The position numbers and the translations under genes are program-made. A model generated the notes under the pieces. It was not told where the DNA came from. It made no database searches and worked only from the letters and a program-made list of their open reading frames with translations. From Calliphora vicina (taxonomy: Eukaryota; Arthropoda; Insecta; Diptera; Calliphoridae), in contig NC_088784.1 of the NCBI RefSeq assembly GCF_958450345.1, positions 44,020,278-44,084,277 of the forward strand: a stretch of 64,000 bases of DNA, written 5' to 3'. Below are positions 42,313 through 52,354 of this stretch, piece after piece; position 1 is the stretch's first letter; the number at the start of each line of letters is the position of its first letter.

Positions 42313-44459
42313 CGCCACCAGTTAGCGTTATCCTATCATCCTAATATTTTACACAACGAGTTTCTACAATACATAGAACCATTCTAGAAATTTTTTTTCG
42401 TCCATACAATCTTGGAGCACTCTAATGGACACTGTGACATGCCACCGTTTTTTCGCTCTTACACTTATACAAGTGCAAAATGTAGTAGTATATGTCTGAC
42501 GATCGCGGTTCTACATAATTATAAATGAATTTTCGTGCATTTAATTGTTTTAACAATGTAAATTATTAAATGTTAAAATTATTTTTGTGGGTATTTTTTA
42601 GTTTTCTTAACTCTTTAGCGGTAACATTTTGTGGAAAAAGTAGTAAATCTGTTTTCTTAGAATTCGTTTTTATATCAACTAAATAATACGGCAACGCTTT
42701 GAAACGATATGTGAGTAAAACGATGGTAACTGGCATACCTAAACACGGGCGGCAAGCATTTTTTAGTTGTCAAAAATTCTCATGCCCATACAATTTGTAT
42801 GTAGCATACCGAAATAACGCGGCGGCAACACTATGTATGTATTTTTTTTAATTTACGTACTTGTGAAAATATTATATAAAAGTTTGAAAAATATATTTTT
42901 TTATATTATTTTTTAATGGTCCACTAAAGTTGAGACTTTTTCAATATTTTAGTTTTTACTTTTGTTTACAATCAATGTAACGGTATATCAAATATGGATA
43001 AAGAATAGTATTAAAAAATAGTGTAACCATATTTTAATAATAATACTCACATATCGTAAGCAAAAATTTACTGCTTTATCGACCTATTCTTTTAAATTAA
43101 CCCACAAAAGTTTGCAACTTTTATTAACATTTTTTAAATAATAACTTACTTACCATAAACTTTCAACTTTGAATCTTAATAATTCTTTAGAAAATAAAGA
43201 TTTTTAAAAAATTATTTAAATTTCTTTTTAGCTAAACTGTTGCCTATGAAATTGCATTATTAGTTTTTTTAGATATCAAATTTTTTTTTTATTTTTGGCC
43301 GCCATCACTACACTGTGCGCCACCAGTTAGCGTTATCCTATCATCCTAATATTTTACACAACGAGTTTCTACAATACATAGAACCATTCTAGAAATTTTT
43401 TTTCGTCCATACAATCTTGGAGCACTCTAATGGACACTGTGACATGCCACCGTTTTTTCGCTCTTACACTTATACAAGTGCAAAATGTAGTAGTATATGT
43501 CTGACGATCGCGGTTCTACATAATTATAAATGAATTTTCGTGCATTTAATTGTTTTAACAATGTAAATTATTAAATGTTAAAATTATTTTTGTGGGTATT
43601 TTTTAGTTTTCTTAACTCTTTAGCGGTAACATTTTGTGGAAAAAGTAGTAAATCTGTTTTCTTAGAATTCGTTTTTATATCAACTAAATAATACGGCAAC
43701 GCTTTGAAACGATATGTGAGTAAAACGATGGTAACTGGCATACCTAAACACGGGCGGCAAGCATTTTTTAGTTGTCAAAAATTCTCATGCCCATACAATT
43801 TGTATGTAGCATACCGAAATAACGCGGCGGCAACACTATGTATGTATTTTTTTTAATTTACGTACTTGTGAAAATATTATATAAAAGTTTGAAAAATATA
43901 TTTTTTTATATTATTTTTTAATGGTCCACTAAAGTTGAGACTTTTTCAATATTTTAGTTTTTACTTTTGTTTACAATCAATGTAACGGTATATCAAATAT
44001 GGATAAAGAATAGTATTAAAAAATAGTGTAACCATATTTTAATAATAATACTCACATATCGTAAGCAAAAATTTACTGCTTTATCGACCTATTCTTTTAA
44101 ATTAACCCACAAAAGTTTGCAACTTTTATTAACATTTTTTAAATAATAACTTACTTACCATAAACTTTCAACTTTGAATCTTAATAATTCTTTAGAAAAT
44201 AAAGATTTTTAAAAAATTATTTAAATTTCTTTTTAGCTAAACTGTTGCCTATGAAATTGCATTATTAGTTTTTTTAGATATCAAATTTTTTTTTTATTTT
44301 TGGCCGCCATCACTACACTGTGCGCCACCAGTTAGCGTTATCCTATCATCCTAATATTTTACACAACGAGTTTCTACAATACATAGAACCATTCTAGAAA
44401 TTTTTTTTCGTCCATACAATCTTGGAGCACTCTAATGGACACTGTGACATGCCACCGTT

Positions 44460-44811
44460 CCCAGCGGGAAAAAATGATAGGACTTCAATTTGTAGGCCTT
44501 CTAAAAGGCATACTTACACATTCTAAAAGATCCGATACTCATTCCACCCTGCCTGCTCTTAGAAGGTGTTCAAGAAGCCCTATGAATCCCCTTCTAATAA
44601 CAAGTGAGCTTGTTGGCTGCCAACAGCCCATCATAAGTAGGCCTTCTCTCAGCCCTCTAACAGCAGCGAGTATGCAAGGCCTTGGCTCGCAATGACACGC
44701 CGTGTAAAATTTAAATGATTTTGCAATGCGGCAAAATGATTTTGCAAGTCCTTGTGTCTGCAAAATGAGGCATTTAGGAAGGCCTCTTTACTGCATCTTT
44801 TTCCCGCTGGG
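44460..44811. mobile_element. AGGCCT-type MITE, complete, 352 bp
   Basis: Inverted ends CCCAGCGGGAAAAA. Comparison with the unoccupied site in tandem copies 1 and 2 (CCACCGTTTTTTCGCTC) shows a 2-bp TT duplication. Many AAGGCC/GGCCTT blocks. The 1-250 segment is the same family. The 74- and 86-codon frames inside are incidental. Confidence 0.88.
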
Positions 44812-45093
44812 TTTTTTCGCTCTTACACTTATACAAGTGCAAAATGTAGTAGTATATGTCTGACGATCGCGGTTCTACATAATTATAAATGAATTTTCGT
44901 GCATTTAATTGTTTTAACAATGTAAATTATTAAATGTTAAAATTATTTTTGTGGGTATTTTTTAGTTTTCTTAACTCTTTAGCGGTAACATTTTGTGGAA
45001 AAAGTAGTAAATCTGTTTTCTTAGAATTCGTTTTTATATCAACTAAATAATACGGCAACGCTTTGAAACGATATGTGAGTAAAACGATGGTAA

Positions 45094-45588
45094 CTGGCAT
45101 ACCTAAACACGGGCGGCAAGCATTTTTTAGTTGTCAAAAATTCTCATGCCCATACAATTTGTATGTAGCATACCGAAATAACGCGGCGGCAACACTATGG
45201 CAACGCTTTGAAATTGGAAAATCCAATTTTGACAGCGCGTTAAATAGTGAAATTAGTTGCAAAACACAACAAATGTAAACAAATAAATAAAGAAGGAGAA
45301 ACATATAAGCTAAAAAAAATATATTTGTTATTATTAGAAAATGGAGGTAAAAGTAAATATTTAAAATAGTATACATATATTATTTTCTTTTATATTTCTT
45401 TTTATATTTATATATTATCAGAAATATCGTTTTGTCTAAATAATCAGGGTTGTTATATTTATTTTTTTGATAACCCTGTTTTTATTGTTTGACGTAGCGT
45501 TGCCGCTGTTGTTTAGGTATGGCATTTCAGCGTTAAAGCTAAGCGGAAAAAAAACGTTCCGTCTTACGCTTTTGTTTAGGTAGGCCAG
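45094..45588. mobile_element. PIF/Harbinger-like MITE, 495 bp
   Basis: Inverted ends CTGGCATACCTAAACA and (right, reverse complement) CTGGCCTACCTAAACA. Perfect TAA duplications lie at 45091-45093 and 45589-45591. Its left 110 bp is present in tandem units 1 and 2, and a diverged fragment lies at 3503-3715. Non-coding; frames at 45063 and 45134 are incidental. Confidence 0.85.
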
Positions 45589-45591
45589 TAA

Positions 45592-46066
45592 CTATGTGTA
45601 AGCAAACAAAACGAACACGAATATCTTACACAAATATACAATCACAACAACAAACAATATAAATTTTTGGCTGAAGATTTTGTTTGACTACTCCCTGCAG
45701 GAAATGTCAATAGTGAAACTGTATTGACTTTCTATTGACACAGTCAGCAGTACTAGTGACTTATTATATGACAGATAATGCTTTTTACTATATACATTTA
45801 ACATGTGCGTGTCATTGAAAATCTACTACTGACGTCAGTACTATTGACTATGTACTTCTTTTGGGACCATATGTAGACATTGGAACCAGTAAGTCATTAG
45901 TAGAATTTAGCAATTCTTGTCTACACTTTTGCTACTTTCCTGTAGCAAAAAACTGACAAATTTTGTAAATATTTGATATTTTATTAAAAAAAAAATAAAA
46001 AGGTACGAATTCATTATTACAGCCATTTCTTAAAAATAGTCTTATTTATAAAGGAAAAAAGTTAAA
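45592..46066. other. Gene-free stretch
   Basis: Contains AGTACTA/TGACGTCAGTAC and CTATTGAC-like short repeats at about 45710-45870. These may be the subterminal region of the second DUF4806-type transposon, but the terminus was not identified. Confidence 0.35.
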
Positions 46067-46649
46067 TTATAAATCTTCTTTGGTAGAATCGTCGTCTTCA
46101 CGGTCATTATTTTTGGTTTTGCTGCGACCAATTTGCTTGAAATATTTTTTCTTTTGGCGCTGAAATGCTGCTCTAAGAGTTTTGTCTGAATTTTCGTTCA
46201 AAGTTGATATTACATCTGGATATTTAAAAAACGAAACAAATTGTTAAAATAGTATAAATATAAGAAAACAAACAAGATTTGTCGCAATCTCATTTTGCCA
46301 AAAGAGCCATCAACATTAAAATTCATTATAATATTTTGGCCAAATATTTCATGTAGGTTTCTTTCTGCATTACCGGCAAGGAGTGATTTCATTTGTCGAA
46401 TCTATTAAATATAAACAAAAAATCAAATCTTATTGGTTAAAGTAGTTTCCCAATAAAAGTAAATACTTACGTATGGGACCGAATGAGTTTTCAAAATAGC
46501 ATCAAATTCTCTCAGTTTTTCCTCAGAGGCTATAGGGAAAAATTCCATAAGATTTGAAGCAATTTCATTTTGTTTAACAATTGTGTCTAATAAAACTTTA
46601 TGTTCTGCTAGAATGTCAAGTAATGTGTTGTAACGTTTTTCAGCGGCAT
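46067..46649 (-). pseudogene. DUF4806-like gene of a second transposon (three exons)
   Basis: Exon A 46649-46471 (acceptor TTTCTATAG, donor GTAAGT) reads AAEKRYNTLLDILAEHKVLL and FFPIASEEKLREFDAIL. Exon B 46401-about 46275 reads IRQMKSLLAGNAERNLHEIF and NFNVDGSFGKMRLRQ. Exon C 46216-46067 (acceptor TATCCAG) reads VISTLNENSDKTLRAAFQRQ and ends in an acidic tail. Block order equals that of the 8057-7181 gene (FPI-x(5)-L-x-x-x-E; NVDG-x-x-GK). A-B joins in phase 0; I could not find an in-phase donor between B and C, so it may be broken. Sequence upstream of exon A is lost beyond the DINE element. Confidence 0.65.
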
Positions 46650-46815
46650 CTATAGAAATAAAATAAGTCTAAAAGTCAACAATTTATGCACAAAATTTCG
46701 GATACTTTTTGTTAAAGTCAAAAAATGAAAGTTAAAAAATGACAAAAAAAACGTAAGTTCATTTTTCAAACAAAATATTTAAACAAACCTTTATAAAAAC
46801 AAGTAAGAGAGCTAT

Positions 46816-46832
46816 ATTCGGCTGTGCCGAAT
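46816..46832 (-). terminator. Helitron-type terminal hairpin
   Basis: Perfect stem ATTCGGC/GCCGAAT with a 3-base loop, 15-18 bp from the 3' tip AACAAGTAAGAGAG (minus strand CTCTCTTACTTGTT). Helitron 3' ends carry a short hairpin near the terminus that serves as a transposition end signal; that role here is inference. Confidence 0.6.
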
Positions 46833-47105
46833 CTTAAATACCCTTCACCAAATTACACTTTAAAATACAAATTTTAAATATTTTTAGGTAAACACAAATT
46901 CAATTTAATTTTTGCAATTTTTTGGAATTTTTTTTTCGAAACTGTTTTTTAATTTTTTTTTTAAATTTAGTGAAAAAAAAAAATTTGGGTTAAAAAATAT
47001 TTTTTCGATTTAGACCCATTGTAGGTCCAACTTACTTACTATGGTCTTCTATACGTCGTTGCAAAGGTCTATCATTAGATATCCATAATACAGATATAGG
47101 TCAAA

Positions 47106-49184
47106 ATCTTGTGTAAAACATTTTCTGTAGAAAATCTTGTGTAGATCAAAATTTTCTGTAGAAAATCTTGAGTATAACAATATTTTCTGTAGAAAATCTT
47201 GAGTATAACAATATTTTCTGTAGAAAATCTTGAGTATAACAATATTTTCTGTAGAAAATCTTGTCTATAACAATATTTTCTGTAGAAAATCTTGTCTATA
47301 ACAATATTTTCTGTAGAAAATCTTGTCTATAACAATATTTTCTGTAGAAAATCTTGTCTATAACAATATTTTCTGTAGAAAATCTTGTCTACAACAATAT
47401 TTTCTGTAGAAAATCTTGTCTATAACAATATTTTCTGTAGAAAATCTTGTCTACAACAATATTTTCTGTAGAAAATCTTGTCTATAACAATATTTTCTGT
47501 AGAAAATCTTGTCTATAACAATATTTTCTGTAGAAAATCTTGTCTATAACAATATTTTCTGTAGAAAATCTTGTCTATAACAATATTTTCTGTAGAAAAT
47601 CTTGTCTATAACAATATTTTCTGTAGAAAATCTTGTCTATAACAATATTTTCTGTAGAAAATCTTGTCTATAACAATATTTTCTGTAGAAAATCTTGTCT
47701 ATAACAATATTTTCTATAGAAAATCTTGTGCAGAACAACATTTTCTGTAGAAAATCTTGTCTATAACAACATTTTCTGTAGAAAATCTTGTCTATAACAA
47801 TATTTTCTATAGAAAATCTTGTGTAGAACAACATTTTCTATAGAAAATCTTGTGTATAACAACATTTTCTATAGAAAATCTTGTGCAGAACAACATTTTC
47901 TATAGAAAATCTTGTGCAGAACAACATTTTCTATAGAAAATCTTGTGTAGAACAACATTTTCTGTAGAAAATCTTGTGTAGAACAACATTTTCTGTAGAA
48001 AATCTTGTGCAGAACAACATTTTCTGTAGAAAATCTTGTGCAGAACAACATTTTCTGTAGAAAATCTTGTGCAGAACAACATTTTCTGTAGAAAATCTTG
48101 TCTATAACAATATTTTCTGTAGAAAATCTTGTCTATAACAATATTTTCTATAGAAAATCTTGTCTATAACAATATTTTCTATAGAAAATCTTGTCTATAA
48201 CAATATTTTCTATAGAAAATCTTGTCTATAACAATATTTTCTATAGAAAATCTTGTCTATAACAATATTTTCTATAGAAAATCTTGTCTATAACAATATT
48301 TTCTATAGAAAATCTTGTCTATAACAATATTTTCTATAGAAAATCTTGTCTATAACAATATTTTCTATAGAAAATCTTGTCTATAACAATATTTTCTATA
48401 GAAAATCTTGTCTATAACAATATTTTCTATAGAAAATCTTGTCTATAACAATATTTTCTATAGAAAATCTTGTCTATAACAATATTTTCTATAGAAAATC
48501 TTGTCTATAACAATATTTTCTATAGAAAATCTTGTCTATAACAATATTTTCTATAGAAAATCTTGTCTATAACAATATTTTCTATAGAAAATCTTGTCTA
48601 TAACAATATTTTCTATAGAAAATCTTGTCTATAACAATATTTTCTATAGAAAATCTTGTCTATAACAATATTTTCTATAGAAAATCTTGTCTATAACAAT
48701 ATTTTCTATAGAAAATCTTGTCTATAACAATATTTTCTATAGAAAATCTTGTCTATAACAATATTTTCTATAGAAAATCTTGTCTATAACAATATTTTCT
48801 ATAGAAAATCTTGTCTATAACAATATTTTCTATAGAAAATCTTGTCTATAACAATATTTTCTATAGAAAATCTTGTCTATAACAATATTTTCTATAGAAA
48901 ATCTTGTCTATAACAACATTTTCTATAGAAAATCTTGTGTAGAACAACATTTTCTATAGAAAATCTTGTGTAGAACAACATTTTCTATAGAAAATCTTGT
49001 GTAGAACAACATTTTCTATAGAAAATCTTGTGTAGAACAACATTTTCTATAGAAAATCTTGTGTAGAACAACATTTTCTATAGAAAATCTTGTGTAGAAC
49101 AACATTTTCTATAGAAAATCTTGAGTAGAACAGCATTTTCTATAGAAAATCTTGTGTAGAACAACATTTTCTATAGAAAATCTG
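47106..49184 (+). repeat. 31-bp palindromic minisatellite, about 67 copies
   Basis: The unit is ATTTTCTATAGAAAAT (a perfect 16-bp palindrome) plus a 15-bp linker such as CTTGTCTATAACAAT or CTTGTGTAGAACAAC. Variants come in blocks: TGTAG-centred units dominate 47120-47700 and 47950-48120, TATAG-centred units elsewhere. Linker types also run in blocks, pointing to local amplification. The short minus-strand frames it creates (60-65 codons) follow from 31 not being divisible by 3 and are not genes. Confidence 0.95.
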
Positions 49185-50122
49185 TAGCTTTATGTTGTAA
49201 ACAGTCGTCTGTTATCACAAAATTGTCCATAGAAAGTGCTGTTGAATACGAGATTTTCTATAGAAAATGCTGTTATAATAGACAAGATTTTTAAAGAAAA
49301 TGCTGTTTTTCATACGATTTTCTATAGAAAATACTGTTATACACAACATGTCCAAAAAATATAATTATAGACAAGATTTTCTATAGAAAATTATTTTATT
49401 TTCTATAGAAAAATGTTACACTCAAGATTTTCAACAGAAAATATAGTTATACTTAAGATTTTCTACAGCAATTATTGTTATACACAAGATTGTTTATATA
49501 AAATATTGTTTTACACAAGATTTTCTATAGAAAATATTGATATACACAAGATTTTCTATAGAAAATATTGTTATACTCAAGATTTTCTATAGCAAATATT
49601 GTTATACACAAGATTGTTTACAGAAAATATTGTTCTACGCAAGATTTTCTATAGAAAATATTGTTCTACACAAGATTTTCTATAGAAAATATCGTCATAC
49701 ACAAGATTTTCTATAGAAAATATCGTCATACACAAGATTTTCTATAGAAAATATCGTCATACACAAGATTTTCTATAGAAAATATCGTCATACACAAGAT
49801 TTTCTATAGAAAATATCGTCATACACAAGATTTTCTATAGAAAATATCGTCATACACAAGATTTTCTATAGAAAATATTGTTCTACACAAGATTTTCTAT
49901 AGAAAATATTGTTCTACACAAGATTTTCTATAGAAAATATTGTTCTACACAAGATTTTCTATAGAAAATATTGTTCTACACAAGATTTTATATAAAAACA
50001 GCATTTTCTTTAAAAATCTTGTCTATTATAACAGCATTTTCTATAGAAAATCTCGTATTCAACAGCACTTTCTATGGACAATTTTGTGATAACAGACGAC
50101 TGTTTACAACATAAAGCTACAG
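49182..50122. repeat. Inverted repeat enclosing reverse-oriented 31-bp units
   Basis: Left arm 49182-49310 (starts CTGTAGCTTTATGTTGTAAA), right arm 49994-50122, 129 bp each and nearly perfect. The 680-bp spacer holds about 20 further ACAAGATTTTCTATAGAAAA-type units in the opposite orientation to the main array, including a run of six ATCGTCATAC variants (49686-49855). Confidence 0.9.
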
Positions 50123-50499
50123 TAATATTAAAATTTTAAGTACTCTGGTGATGAAGAAAGTAATTTTTTAATACTATTTTAATACGGAACAAAAATATAA
50201 TTTTCCATCCCTGTATATAAGATTTAAAGAAAAGAAAATCTTAAAATAGGAGAAAACATATGGAACCGTAACAGCAAATCCAATATAGAATCGTTTACAT
50301 AATCTGTTGAAATTTCATAAAATTTTATAGAAATTGCAAACGGAATGACAAACTTACATATATGTAGTTATATAGCCTTGCCACTTATGATGAAGGGTAT
50401 TAAAAGAATTAAACACAACAATCGAACAAAAAGCTTTTTCTGAAATGTTTGTTATTTACTTTAATGTGGCTAAACAAAATAGAATAACAATATGGGAGT

Positions 50500-50670
50500 C
50501 AAGGCGAATTGTTTAGACAAGTGAACTGTCAATTCACTTGTGATTGTTGTGGCGAAAAATACAACAAACCCAAAAGCAAAAACAACAACAGGCAACTTTG
50601 ACAGTTCGACTATCTTTTAACAAAAACAAAGTACCTGTTGTTTTTGTACATGTTGTAGTTATTCGCCTTG
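50500..50670. mobile_element. CAAGGCGAA MITE, copy 1 (171 bp)
   Basis: Ends CAAGGCGAAT/ATTCGCCTTG. Flanks ATGGGAGT (50492-50499) and CTGGGAGT (50671-50678) are an 8-bp duplication with one mismatch. The interior shares TTGTGATTGTTGYGGC and CAACAGGCAA with copy 3. Confidence 0.75.
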
Positions 50671-50741
50671 CTGGGAGTCGTTGCTCAATTATTTGTTGAC
50701 AATAGCATCAAACAACAACAAAAATGAAATAAGCGCAAAAG

Positions 50742-51036
50742 CAAGGCGAATTTATACAAGGTGGAGTCAGTCAATCAGCTGATTACTCTTTTTTCGCTTG
50801 TTTGGTTCTAACAACTGTCAAAGCTTGTTTTTATACTTCAATATCTACATATTCTAAGCTAATTAACAAAATATTTATATTTTGCATAAATAAGTAAAGC
50901 CCTCACTAATCAATTATCTACACTATATTTAGTTTTAATACATATTTGTTTAATTTTTAATTTCTGTTTTTTGACATTTGTTAAGACCATTTGTTGTTTT
51001 TGTAGAACTACCACCACCTTGTATAAATTCGCCTTG
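50742..51036. mobile_element. CAAGGCGAA MITE, copy 2 (295 bp)
   Basis: Inverted ends CAAGGCGAATTTATACAAGG with perfect 8-bp duplications CGCAAAAG (50734-50741, 51037-51044). It is of hAT or P type by duplication length. Non-coding. Confidence 0.88.
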
Positions 51037-51446
51037 CGCAAAAGCAACATGCTCAAACAACGTGGTTGTTGTTCTGTGCAGTGTTACCATATGTCAAGTT
51101 TTCCCTTTTTAGCAAGGTTTTTGAGACGCAAAAAGTTTTATTTTTTAAAAAAAAAATTTTTTTTTGGAAAATTGATATCAATAAGTTGAACCGATGATTT
51201 CAAAATGATAGTCCCCAAATTCATTCACTAAATGGGGAGATTGATTTGAATATATTGAAAGTGTCTCCAGCACTAAATTCACATAAATTATCTCAGTTTG
51301 ATTACATATATGTACGAATTGTGTTTTGTAATTTTAGTATGTATTTAGAAATAAAAAGTTTTCTTCAAAAAATATATAGCAACACTGGTTCTGTGTACGC
51401 GTGAGAGAGTTGCTCTTTTGAGAACACATTATAAAAAGCTCTCTCT
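51037..51446. other. Gene-free AT-rich stretch
   Basis: No recognised gene or element. Separates MITE copies 2 and 3. Confidence 0.4.
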
Positions 51447-51674
51447 CAAGGTGAATTTATATACCAGGTGGTGTTGATAATGTTGTTTGGATGTTTGAGC
51501 TGTCAATTATCCTGTGATTGTTGCGGCAAATGCTACAACAAACGTAAAAGTAACAAAAACAACAGGCAAACTTTGACAGCTTAAACCATATAAACAAAAA
51601 CAAATTGCAAGTGGTTTTTGTAAATGTTGTACTTGTTGTAGAATCGACACCACCTGGTATATAAATTCGCATTG
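51447..51674. mobile_element. CAAGGCGAA MITE, copy 3 (228 bp)
   Basis: Ends CAAGGTGAATTTATATACCA and (reverse complement) CAATGCGAATTTATATACCA, followed by GGTGGTGT. No matching flanks. The 106- and 67-codon minus-strand frames across it are incidental. Confidence 0.75.
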
Positions 51675-51780
51675 CTGAAGATTGACAAAAAAACACATAC
51701 ATACATTCATACATACAAATAAAGATTTGTTTGTTATTATACATATATTTGCATGACGTCATGGAAAACAATAACAAATT

Positions 51781-52252
51781 ACATTGTGTTTTGGTTTTTT
51801 TGGTTATATCTCAGCCCAGGTCCAACTTACTATGGTCTTATATACGTCGATGCAAAGGTCTTTGAAATATCTATCATAAGATATCCATATTGTCTATATT
51901 AATGACTTAGTAATCCAGATATAGGTCAAAAATAGGTAAAAAATCGAGGTTGTCCTGGTTTTTTCCTTATATCTCAGCCATTTGTGGACCGATTTTCTCG
52001 ATTTTAAATAGCAACCGAGCTGGAAGAATTCCGGAGATATTGATATATGAATCATGTATGTATGTTATTTGGGGGCTTCGGAAAGTTGATTTCAACACAC
52101 AGACGGACAGACGGACATGGCTATATCGATTCCGCTATCTATAACGATCCAGAATATATATACTTTATGGGGTCGCAAATGAAAAATGTGGAAATTACAA
52201 ACGGAATGACAAACTTATATATACCCTTGCCACTCATGGTGAAGGGTATAAT
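51781..52252 (-). mobile_element. DINE/mini-me fragment (5' half)
   Basis: On the minus strand: TATACCCTTCACCATGAGTG, AAGTTTGTCATTCCGTTTG, (TA)n, mini-me core, then GTCCGTCTGTCCGTCTGTGT. The left part shares CCAACTTACTATGGTCTTAT and CAGATATAGGTCAAAA with the element at 46798-50405, where those bases lie just before the minisatellite. The 3' hairpin end is missing. Confidence 0.75.
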
Positions 52253-52354
52253 AAATTGTTTTGAAGAACATTTGGAAACTGGAAAGAAAAAAATAAGTAT
52301 AATGTACATTTAAACCGTATGCAAATGTAAAATTACCATCTAGAGGAAAGTACT

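Larger units (their letters stand above)
41836..45204 (+). repeat. 1005-bp tandem triplication including the Transib right end
   Basis: Unit starts at about 41836, 42841 and 43846 (CGTACTTGTG at 41851, 42856 and 43861, spacing exactly 1005 each time). Each unit holds the last 477 bp of the Transib element, 400 bp of its right flank and the first 110 bp of the MITE seen intact at 45094. Copies are nearly identical. Copy 3 is lengthened by 354 bp by a MITE insertion (44460-44811 plus its TT duplication). The junction reads CAACACTATG|TATGTATTTT in copies 1-2 and 2-3, so breakpoints were inside the MITE and inside the Transib. Confidence 0.93.
46798..50405 (-). mobile_element. DINE/Helitron-like element with giant minisatellite
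   Basis: Read on the minus strand it starts ATACCCTTCATCATAAGTGG (50405 leftward) and continues to GTTTGTCATTCCGTTTG. It ends with hairpin ATTCGGCACAGCCGAAT (46832-46816) and TAGCTCTCTTACTTGTT. The end signatures match the elements at 5794-10969 and 51781-52252. Its centre has been replaced by a 2-kb 31-bp array and an inverted-repeat block. It is inserted between the DUF4806-like gene and its presumed partner transposase. Confidence 0.75.

Noticed and set aside
47637..48082. Open minus-strand frames of 60-65 codons inside the minisatellite, looking like repeat proteins
   Set aside because: They arise because a 31-bp unit cycles through all frames; the same peptide recurs in shifted registers and there is no start context or family match.
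47106..50060. A regularly spaced palindromic array reminiscent of CRISPR
   Set aside because: The intervening 15-bp linkers are themselves repeated, not unique spacers; the sequence is eukaryotic and there are no cas genes.
51457..51777. 106-codon minus-strand frame rich in Cys/Phe
   Set aside because: It covers the CAAGGCGAA MITE copy 3; the inverted ends explain it.
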